From NCBI RefSeq assembly GCF_003075435.1, contig NZ_QCZJ01000036.1, positions 1 to 48,981 of the forward strand: 48,981 nt of DNA. Reading direction: 5' to 3'. The translations under genes were made by a program, and so were the position numbers. This DNA comes from Terrimonas sp. (GTDB lineage Bacteria; Bacteroidota; Bacteroidia; Chitinophagales; Chitinophagaceae). Under the pieces are notes generated by a model. It did no database searches. It saw only the letters and a program-made list of their open reading frames with translations, and had not been told where the DNA came from. Below, one piece after another: positions 42,775-48,981 of the stretch. Position 1 is the stretch's first letter. Every line of letters begins with the position of its first letter.

Positions 42775-44442
42775 TCATCTTCCTCCCGTAACTTCCTGTA
42801 TAGGCTGACCAATAGAGCCGCTTGGCATTTGTATTCTTAATAATGCTGCTACTGTTGGAGCAATATCCGTCATACCGGTTACACGGTTGGTATAGCCTGG
42901 TTTTATTTTCCAGCCCATCCACACCAATGGAATATGCGCATCATAAGGATACCATGTGCCGTGTGTGGCGCCTTTTATGCTTCCGCCTTTCCAGGTTGGT
43001 TGAATAACAACAGTATAGTCGCCACTTCTTTTTACATTATATCCTTTAATCATCATAGATTTTATTGGTTCGGGAACTGCCGCTGTACCCAACTCTTCAT
43101 TGGTTAATACGTTGGCAATACCGTCCGCTTTCAGCAGCACGCTTTTAACTATTGCGTCTAATTGTTTCCGGTCAACATTTTTTTGATTGAGCTCATCCCA
43201 GTTCATGTAAAGCTGATAGTTGGTGAAAGCAAGGATCGGTTTTTCTACGCCAAACTTCTGTTTCAGTGTTTCGGTCAGTTTTCCTGAAAAATCATCTCCT
43301 GAAATAGCACCTGAAGGCATTTTGTTTTCAAGGTAATAACCAGGTGATTCTGAAACACCGTGATCTGCTGTTATAAAATACAGGTAGTTGCCTTTGCCGA
43401 ATTTTTTATCAAGATAGTTGAAGAAGTCTGCAAGGTCTTTATCCAGGCGCAGATAATCATCTTCCTGCTCTATTGAGTTTGGTCCGTAAGTATGCCCTAT
43501 AGCATCAGGACTAGAAAAGCTGATGGCTAAAAAATCTGTGAATTTACCACCTCCTAAATCATAACCTTCTATAGCTGCTTTGGCAAATTCAAAAGTGAGT
43601 GTATTGCCATAAGGCGTTGTGCGAACCGCGCCGTAGTTTTTGCCGATAAACTGTTTCAGGTCTTTGGGAAATACCGGTTTTTTTTCACCATTTGCTGTGC
43701 CCTCATAATCCTTATCATCAGCCGTGCTCAAGGTATAAGTTTCGATGGGATACAGGGTTTTCCAATCGTTTTTGTAATAGGTATCAACTATTTTTTTCTC
43801 ATTAAATCGTTTAGCCCACTCCGGTAGTTCTTTCATATAATAGGTGCTGGTAATGAAATTACCATCACCATTATACCAGAATGCTCCGGTAGCGGCATGA
43901 CCACCAGGCAGAATAGCGGCCCTGTCTTTAATGGCAATACCCACTGTTTTGCTTTGATAGTTTGAGGCTATCCTTAATTGATCGGTAACAGTGGTAACAA
44001 GATTATTATGAGGAGATTGTCCTCTGCCGGGTTTTTCAGCACCCACGGTTAAGGTAGCATCGTCATTAACGCAGCCAATATCTTTCCCGGCTTTCCTGTC
44101 ATACCAGTCATTACCGACAATACCATGTATGGCAGGTGTTGATCCTGTATATACGCAGGTGTGCCCGCATGCAGTAATGGTAGGAGAATAATCAATCAAT
44201 GTATTTTCGCAGGAGAAGCCTTCACGTATCAATCTTTTAAATCCACCTTCAGTATATCGGTTTTGAAAACGATATAAATAATCCCAGCGCATCTGGTCAA
44301 CCATCATACCAACAACTATTTTGGGCTGAGATGGTGTGGCTGATGTTGTTTTTGTTTGACTATAAATGATATTAGAGAGAAGTAAGCCTAAGCCTAATAA
44401 AAGTGTTAGCCGGCTTTTTTGATTCAGTTGTGGAATATACAT
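42775..44442 (-). CDS. pafA: PafA-type alkaline phosphatase
   Basis: Exported phosphomonoesterase, 555 residues, of the alkaline phosphatase superfamily. A signal peptide (LLLGLGLLLSNIIYSQ) precedes VVGMMVDQMRWDYL (metal Asp). The nucleophile Thr lies in SPTITACGHT (about residue 90), Asn111 (GIVGNDW) follows at the PafA spacing of 21, and KDR (172-174) supplies the Lys-x-Arg pair that marks PafA. DADHGV-type metal sites appear as ITADHGVSESPG. PafA releases phosphate from a wide range of monoesters and is an important phosphate-independent phosphatase in Bacteroidota. It is last in the four-gene operon, 56 bp after the metallophosphoesterase. Confidence 0.92.
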   Translation of the reverse strand: MYIPQLNQKSRLTLLLGLGLLLSNIIYSQTKTTSATPSQPKIVVGMMVDQMRWDYLYRFQNRYTEGGFKRLIREGFSCENTLIDYSPTITACGHTCVYTGSTPAIHGIVGNDWYDRKAGKDIGCVNDDATLTVGAEKPGRGQSPHNNLVTTVTDQLRIASNYQSKTVGIAIKDRAAILPGGHAATGAFWYNGDGNFITSTYYMKELPEWAKRFNEKKIVDTYYKNDWKTLYPIETYTLSTADDKDYEGTANGEKKPVFPKDLKQFIGKNYGAVRTTPYGNTLTFEFAKAAIEGYDLGGGKFTDFLAISFSSPDAIGHTYGPNSIEQEDDYLRLDKDLADFFNYLDKKFGKGNYLYFITADHGVSESPGYYLENKMPSGAISGDDFSGKLTETLKQKFGVEKPILAFTNYQLYMNWDELNQKNVDRKQLDAIVKSVLLKADGIANVLTNEELGTAAVPEPIKSMMIKGYNVKRSGDYTVVIQPTWKGGSIKGATHGTWYPYDAHIPLVWMGWKIKPGYTNRVTGMTDIAPTVAALLRIQMPSGSIGQPIQEVTGGR

Positions 44443-44498
44443 GATAATAATAATTTATTGAGCGTGAGCAAGGTAAAGATTTTGTTAGAAACAGCGTG

Positions 44499-45824
44499 TT
44501 AGTAATCCTTAATATTTGTGAGATGATTTTGCCATATTGCCGCTACTCCCGGTTCATTTTCTACGAGTTTATTTCTCCGGCCTTTTCTTTTTATCAATTC
44601 AAAAGAATCATAAAGCGCCCCGGTTGCGGTGTAGCATTTATAAGAAAGTACGTCACCGTCAACAGTGATAAGCTGGTATAATTGTGTGTGCCCTCCGTTT
44701 TTATCCATCCAGTCTTTTTTATTTTCTTCATACATTTTTGAGCCTGCAACCGATATCACATACATGGTTCCGGAAAACTCAGGGCCGTTTTCGTAAGGAA
44801 TTTTTTTCATACCTCTTGCATAGGCATGATCATGCCCCTGGAGTATGAGATCAACTTTATATTTATCGAATAATGGCTTAAAATTATCTCTCAGCCAGGG
44901 GTTATCGCGGCTCTTACTTACAGAATAAACAGGGTGATGAAAAATAATGCAGGTCCATTTATTGGGATTATGTTTCAAAACAGAGTCAAGCCAGAGTTTC
45001 TGGCTGATCAGATCCTCCGGTACTTCTTCTGCTTCATTAGAGTTGAGCGAAATAAAACGCATGCCCTGTATATCGGTAAAGTATACGGTTTCTTTCAGTT
45101 TTTCAGTTGCGGGCCCGTTCTCTGGTAAAGTAAACTGTGGTCTCCAAAGCGCAGATAAATTTCCATCTTTTGTTTTGGAATATTCATGATTTCCCGGAGA
45201 AGGAATGCCTGGTATCATAGCATGTATAAAACTTCCGCCGTAAAACAATTCTCCCCATTCATCATCATTATCACCACGGTTAACGATGTCGCCTGCATAC
45301 ATAATGGCATTGGCTTCAGGCATTTTGCCAAAAGCTTGTCTAACAACTCGTGGCCATAGGGTTTTCATACCAACCTGTACATCTCCCATATATATGAAAG
45401 AAATTTTATCGCCTGGCTTACCTGCTGTTTTAATATGAAACCATTCGCTCCAGTATTTGTCGTAACCCACACGGTACATATACTTTGTGGCCGGCATTAA
45501 ATTTTTTATTACTATAGAATGATAATAAGCTGAAATATCATTGTGCTGAAAAGGAGAAGAAACTGCTTCATGCTTGTTTGCTTTTACAATATCTGCCGGG
45601 TCTGCAGATACCGGCATTATTTCAACAATGCCTTTAGTTACGGCGGTTGATGTGCGCCAGGTAATGGCAACCGAGGTTGAAGGATCTTCGGTTACATTCA
45701 GAACTATTCTGTCAGGATTTTCCAGGGGAGGAAAAGGATTAGGTGTTTGCTGGGCATTTGCATAGGGCAATATAAATATTGCCATGACAGTGATCATACA
45801 TTTTTGTTTTGAAAAAAAAGTCAT
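44499..45824 (-). CDS. Purple acid phosphatase-like metallophosphoesterase with N-terminal fibronectin-like domain
   Basis: Exported phosphoesterase of 441 residues. A signal peptide (FILPYANAQ) is followed by a PAP-type N-terminal fibronectin-like domain (PDRIVLNVTEDPSTSVAITWRT, YRVGYDKYWSEWF) and a calcineurin-like core: YMGDVQ, MYAGDIVNRGD, GNHEY, IIFHHPVYS and GHDHAYARG. The Tyr found three residues after the Asp in true purple acid phosphatases (GDLxY) is Asn here (GDIVN), so the Fe(III)-tyrosinate centre is probably absent. Substrates are not known; the operon suggests phosphate esters. It overlaps no neighbour but lies 5 bp after the PDE gene. Confidence 0.85.
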   Translation of the reverse strand: MTFFSKQKCMITVMAIFILPYANAQQTPNPFPPLENPDRIVLNVTEDPSTSVAITWRTSTAVTKGIVEIMPVSADPADIVKANKHEAVSSPFQHNDISAYYHSIVIKNLMPATKYMYRVGYDKYWSEWFHIKTAGKPGDKISFIYMGDVQVGMKTLWPRVVRQAFGKMPEANAIMYAGDIVNRGDNDDEWGELFYGGSFIHAMIPGIPSPGNHEYSKTKDGNLSALWRPQFTLPENGPATEKLKETVYFTDIQGMRFISLNSNEAEEVPEDLISQKLWLDSVLKHNPNKWTCIIFHHPVYSVSKSRDNPWLRDNFKPLFDKYKVDLILQGHDHAYARGMKKIPYENGPEFSGTMYVISVAGSKMYEENKKDWMDKNGGHTQLYQLITVDGDVLSYKCYTATGALYDSFELIKRKGRRNKLVENEPGVAAIWQNHLTNIKDY

Positions 45825-45829
45825 CAGTA

Positions 45830-46927
45830 TTAATTTTTTATTTCTTTAATAGCATCTGCAATAGGGTGTTCGGTTTTATATGTTAAGCCAAGCAATGAGG
45901 CGATGGTTTGTGCAAACTGTTTTTGATAGAGCTGCATATCTTTTGATACTTCACCTTTTGCAGGAATGCCTGGTCCCATTACGGCAAACCATATTTCATC
46001 GGCACCTGCTATGCGTGAGCCGTGGCTTGTCCACTGCTCTTTTTTCGAATCCCCGCGTCCATGATCGCAGGTTATAAGAAGTGCGGTTTTATCCTTGTAT
46101 GCTGGTGTACGCTGCACATAATTCCAGATATCACTTATCCATTTATCGAGGTTTTTTGCAGCATCCAGGTAATCTTTATACCTGCCGGCGTGAGCCCATT
46201 CGTCTGTTTCACCATAAGCAATGTATAGTACTTTGGGTTTTCTTGTTTCTAAGTGTTCCATTGCACCATAATGTGTAAAAACATCAAGACATTCCCCATA
46301 TCCAAATGGTTTATAGGAATCTTTAAGCATTGCATTAATCAGCAATTCTTTTGTTGTGGGGTTTTTACCACCAGTTGTATCAAAAGCGGCAATTACAGGA
46401 AAACCTGCACGTTCTTCATTCAAAATCCTGTTAAATGCCCCCCATGCGCCAAACGCCGCTACCTTACCTTTAAATGCAGGTAAATTGTTGATATACTCGA
46501 GCACGGTTACATGAGGGTTGGCCTGATATTCATTAGAATTTACGGCAGGGTCAGGATAGCCGGTAAAAATTTCATTATAGCCAGGGTATGAAAACCAGTG
46601 TGGGTTTGCCACGTTCACCTTATTGTTCTTTTCCCTGTTGCCGTATAGCTGGCCTTTAGCCGCGATAGTATTCCAGAAAAAAGGCATCAGTTTTTTTCGC
46701 CTGCCGGAAGGATCCTCTGACCAGTAGTTTTCGTATATTTCAATGCTGTCTCTTCGTCCCTGGTTAAAGCGTCCGTCGTTTGCAAGTGCAGTATCCATGC
46801 CTTTAAAAACTTCCTGCCAGCGTAAACCATCCGTTGTAATTACAATCACATTTTTAATATCAGTTGCTTTTTGCTGGGCAATTAAATAAGCCGGAGCCAG
46901 GAACAGGAGAATGATCATTTTTTTCAT
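45830..46927 (-). CDS. Alkaline phosphatase-superfamily phosphodiesterase/sulfatase-like enzyme
   Basis: Exported hydrolase of 365 residues. A signal peptide (MIILLFLAPAYLIAQQ) leads to NVIVITTDGLRWQEVF (metal Asp), a likely nucleophile in WFSYPGYNEIFTGYPDP (Ser/Thr site), IAYGETDEWAHAG (second metal site), and LLITCDHGRGDSKKEQWTSHGS (Asp-His and final His). The pattern fits the NPP/PDE-like part of the superfamily; sulfatases or phosphomonoesterases are the alternatives. It lies 18 bp after the GDPD-esterase gene and 5 bp before the metallophosphoesterase, so one transcript is very likely. Confidence 0.8.
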   Translation of the reverse strand: MKKMIILLFLAPAYLIAQQKATDIKNVIVITTDGLRWQEVFKGMDTALANDGRFNQGRRDSIEIYENYWSEDPSGRRKKLMPFFWNTIAAKGQLYGNREKNNKVNVANPHWFSYPGYNEIFTGYPDPAVNSNEYQANPHVTVLEYINNLPAFKGKVAAFGAWGAFNRILNEERAGFPVIAAFDTTGGKNPTTKELLINAMLKDSYKPFGYGECLDVFTHYGAMEHLETRKPKVLYIAYGETDEWAHAGRYKDYLDAAKNLDKWISDIWNYVQRTPAYKDKTALLITCDHGRGDSKKEQWTSHGSRIAGADEIWFAVMGPGIPAKGEVSKDMQLYQKQFAQTIASLLGLTYKTEHPIADAIKEIKN

Positions 46928-46945
46928 AAAAAATATGTTGGATTA

Positions 46946-48595
46946 CTAATTGGCAGGATAATACTTGTCGAGCCATACAAGCATTTTAGCAAATACGTCA
47001 ATCGCTGAAGCCGGGCTCATACCATGTTTTTCTTCAGGATAAATTTCCAGTTGGGCCGGCACCTGCAGGTTCTGTAATTTTTTGTACAGATTTTCTGCCT
47101 GGCTTACGTCTACCAGCGGGTCTTTGCCTCCATGAAATAATATGGTAGGGACTGCGGTTTCCTTATTGAGAAATAATGCCGGGCTGGCATCTTTGGTAAT
47201 TTGCGCGTTCACATCTTTTTCGCCCAGAAAACGGATAACGGTATTGTCAGCATCGCTGCCATCAGGTCTTATTGATTTATCGGTGAGATCCGTTGGACCC
47301 CACAGATCAACCACGGTCTTTACCTGTTTTTTTGCATCATGTCCATAAGCATACAGCATAGCGAGGTGAGCGCCTGCACTGCCACCCATCAACGCGTATT
47401 CATCACCGTTATATTTGTATTTTTTAGCGTTTTTGGTAATAAATTCAATCACTTTTTTTACATCTTCTATCTGTGCGGGAAAGCGGTTCATGGTATCTTT
47501 TACCAGGCGGTAATTCATTGAAGCAACCACGTACCCTCTTTTGCCGGCAAGTTCTTCGATCAGTTGTTTGGGAAATTCTGATTTATCGCCTCCGCTCCAT
47601 CCGCCGCCGTGAATATATAATATTACCTTAGCGCCGGGTTTAAGATCATTGGGGATATAGGCATCAAACTTGTTCTGATCATCCGGCGCGTTACCGTATT
47701 TGATATTCTTTAATTCCCTGTAATTTTTGTTCCTGTATTTTGCATAAGGATCAATTTGGGTAATATTCCTGCCAAGCCCGTTTCTTAAACCTTTTTCAGC
47801 AAGGTATTTTACCAGCTCGGCAGGATGATCTGTTTGTATACCCTGTATACCTTTTGAAATAGCGGTATTCCATATTGCTGGAGCTTCGTCATCGCTTTCA
47901 ACATCTAACCAAACTGCAACGCCGTTATCATTGGCCGTAGCGATCATGGCAGTGTCATACACATTATCCAGCACTTCAATAGTGCCCTGGCTAAGAAAAA
48001 AGGAAAGTTGTTCTTTGTTGGTAACGCCATCAATCACACTTGTGATCAGCGGCATTCCGGGAGCTGTTGAACGCCATTTTTTGTATTGGGAGATGCTGTT
48101 CAGGTAAACCGCTACCTGGTTTTCCATTCCCGCTTCCTGTATTTGCCTGTACGTTGATGCAACATCAGCGTCTTTAAAATCAAGATAGATATTAATTTTT
48201 CCCTTGCATGTTTTTAATACCTCGGCAAAAGTCGGGATGCGGTATGTTTTTTTTGCGGGCTTATTTTTATCGCTCACTTTTAATGCCTGCAGCGCCGCAA
48301 GCATTAAATCTTTTACATTGCCTTTTCCATCGGTCATTCTATCCACAGAAGCATCATGATGCAATACCAGGTAACCATCTTTTGTTGTGCGAAGATCTAT
48401 TTCCACATAATCAGCACCACTCTTTATTGCTTCCTTAATGGAAGCGATGGTGTTTTCAGGAACTTTGGTATGATCGCCGCGATGGGCAATTACGGCAAGG
48501 TTATATTTTGTTTTGGGTAGGGAGACCTGCCGCTCCTGGGCAAAAATGCTGAACAAACAAAATCCAAAAGCAAGTGTTGAAATAATCTTTTTCAT
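46946..48595 (-). CDS. Fusion of glycerophosphodiester phosphodiesterase and alpha/beta hydrolase (esterase)
   Basis: Exported two-domain enzyme of 549 residues. A signal peptide (FGFCLFSIFAQ) leads to a GDPD domain (about 30-275): AHRGDHTKVPENT (His38-Arg39), VEIDLRTTKDG (Glu65, Asp67) and HHDASVDR. The second domain (about 300-549) is an esterase: IHGGGW (oxyanion hole, about 327), GGSAGAH (nucleophile Ser, about 405), HGGKDPLVD (Asp) and EEKHGM (His). GDPD releases glycerol-3-phosphate and an alcohol; the esterase could remove acyl groups first. It is first in an operon of four phosphoesterase genes. I know of no named protein with this pair. Confidence 0.85.
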   Translation of the reverse strand: MKKIISTLAFGFCLFSIFAQERQVSLPKTKYNLAVIAHRGDHTKVPENTIASIKEAIKSGADYVEIDLRTTKDGYLVLHHDASVDRMTDGKGNVKDLMLAALQALKVSDKNKPAKKTYRIPTFAEVLKTCKGKINIYLDFKDADVASTYRQIQEAGMENQVAVYLNSISQYKKWRSTAPGMPLITSVIDGVTNKEQLSFFLSQGTIEVLDNVYDTAMIATANDNGVAVWLDVESDDEAPAIWNTAISKGIQGIQTDHPAELVKYLAEKGLRNGLGRNITQIDPYAKYRNKNYRELKNIKYGNAPDDQNKFDAYIPNDLKPGAKVILYIHGGGWSGGDKSEFPKQLIEELAGKRGYVVASMNYRLVKDTMNRFPAQIEDVKKVIEFITKNAKKYKYNGDEYALMGGSAGAHLAMLYAYGHDAKKQVKTVVDLWGPTDLTDKSIRPDGSDADNTVIRFLGEKDVNAQITKDASPALFLNKETAVPTILFHGGKDPLVDVSQAENLYKKLQNLQVPAQLEIYPEEKHGMSPASAIDVFAKMLVWLDKYYPAN

Positions 48596-48863
48596 TTGGC
48601 TGATTTAGGTGAATTATTGCTTCCGGTAGCCGGCACATTTTTAAAGTAGTAGCCGCCCTCATTGGAGCACAAAAAGGATATATTATACTCATGGATAATA
48701 AGGATACCGGCGATAAAGCTACCGGTTATTCTGAAAATGCGGATGCCGGCATTTCATTTTTTACCACAAAGCCGCACTAAGGTTTACGCAAAGAAATATA
48801 AAGAAAATACAACAATTGACACTAAAAGCTGATAGCTGATGGCTGATAGCTATTAGCTGTATT
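48596..48863. other. Intergenic region upstream of the phosphoesterase operon
   Basis: About 268 bp between the operon start and the right IS tip. It holds short ACCGG/CCGGT arms (48700-48730), a degenerate CACAAAG-type repeat (48764-48790) and the GCTGATAGCTGA block (48826-48859). No clear TAnnTTTG promoter was found on the minus strand, although the operon start must be transcribed from here. A PHO-type control site was not recognised. Confidence 0.45.
48826..48859. repeat. GCTGATAGCTGA-type repeat abutting the right IS
   Basis: AAGCTGATAGCTGATGGCTG and further GATAGCTATTAGCTG units end five bases before the IS tip at 48864. The unit matches the block that abuts the left IS copy (114-150). 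Confidence 0.65.
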
Positions 48864-48981
48864 TGTCTTGTCCTAGCATAAGTAGACAGATTTAAGAACA
48901 AAAAAATCTGTAATACCATGACAAGAGATGTCCAAACGGTGATCCGGTATAGTATTAGCTTTAAGCAAAAAGTAGTCAGAG
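48864..48981 (+). mobile_element. Right IS copy, left end (partial)
   Basis: Starts 5'-TGTCTTGTCCTAGCATAAG, and 48864-48976 is identical to the reverse complement of 1-113. The two copies point outwards and therefore are inverted relative to each other. Flanking sequence differs immediately outside both tips. The element continues beyond the window. Confidence 0.8.
48918..48981 (+). CDS. IS transposase OrfA, N-terminal fragment
   Basis: ATG 48918 opens MTRDVQTVIRYSISFKQKVV and then Arg, continuing past the window end. It is identical to the left fragment over the shared codons. The N-terminal YSxSFKxKVV pattern suggests an IS3-type OrfA helix-turn-helix. Confidence 0.55.
   Translation, partial: MTRDVQTVIRYSISFKQKVVR

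Noticed and set aside
1-48981. A 49-kb composite transposon
   Set aside because: Contents are housekeeping genes (rpsA, lysA, mrcA), and contig breakage at IS copies explains the ends more simply.
1-48981. CRISPR array, tRNA or rRNA genes
   Set aside because: No regularly spaced direct repeats, cloverleaf-like segments or rRNA-like sequence was noticed; a tRNAscan or Rfam run would be decisive.

Overview
The window looks like a chromosomal segment, quite possibly a whole assembly contig, from a Bacteroidota bacterium, most likely family Chitinophagaceae. The evidence is a set of Bacteroidota-type genes (DUF4294, the short protein usually mislabelled 'ABC transporter ATPase', a SprE/PorW-like type IX secretion protein, PafA alkaline phosphatase, long CcmF), promoters of the TTG-N17-23-TAnnTTTG kind with little Shine-Dalgarno signal, and moderate-to-low GC. 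No tRNA, rRNA or CRISPR array was seen. Both ends lie inside the same insertion sequence (IS) in opposite orientation (1-113 and 48864-48981, identical over 113 bp), which is the usual reason for an assembly to break.

Layout. 236-3159: ccmE-ccmF for cytochrome c maturation, with a CxxxY-type CcmE. 3160-4107: a long gene-free stretch made of dispersed inverted repeats. 4108-8070: a lipoprotein cytochrome with FG-GAP repeats, a DUF4294 protein, and a translationally coupled pair of CmoA-like and membrane ICMT-like methyltransferases. 8366-13403: diaminopimelate decarboxylase, a TlpA-like oxidoreductase, and a DUF2130 to M90-peptidase operon. 13599-22594: carbohydrate-related secreted proteins: a Tat-exported sugar isomerase-like protein coupled to a large haem lipoprotein dehydrogenase, DoxX, a GH-like lipoprotein to sialidase operon, and a lyase-like secreted protein. 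22634-25865: DUF4126 and DUF808 membrane proteins, a decayed ISAs1 transposase, and a CCG-domain Fe-S protein. 25987-30153: small conserved proteins, SlyD, a NahK-like kinase, a HEAT-like protein and a HAD phosphatase. 30530-32425: ribosomal protein S1 with a clear promoter, followed upstream by a broken sialidase. 33317-40944: DinB, YdcF, PBP1A, SprE/PorW-like, an M23-peptidase stub and bactofilin (cell-envelope block). 41142-42338: an SGNH hydrolase. 42421-42748: a 328-bp MITE with 20-bp terminal repeats and an AAAT target duplication. 42775-48595: a four-gene operon of secreted phosphoesterases ending in PafA.

How the genes may work together. The right-hand operon reads as an organophosphate or phospholipid scavenging route (glycerophosphodiesterase/esterase fusion, phosphodiesterase, metallophosphatase, PafA). 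The 34-41 kb block serves cell wall synthesis, envelope shape and type IX secretion/gliding. The 13-21 kb block fits periplasmic attack on sugars. The most unusual pairings are CmoA with an ICMT-like membrane enzyme, the GDPD-esterase fusion, the M23-less membrane stub next to bactofilin, and several promoters placed so close to the start codon that leaderless mRNAs are expected. All functional statements come from motif recognition by eye; no database search was run.
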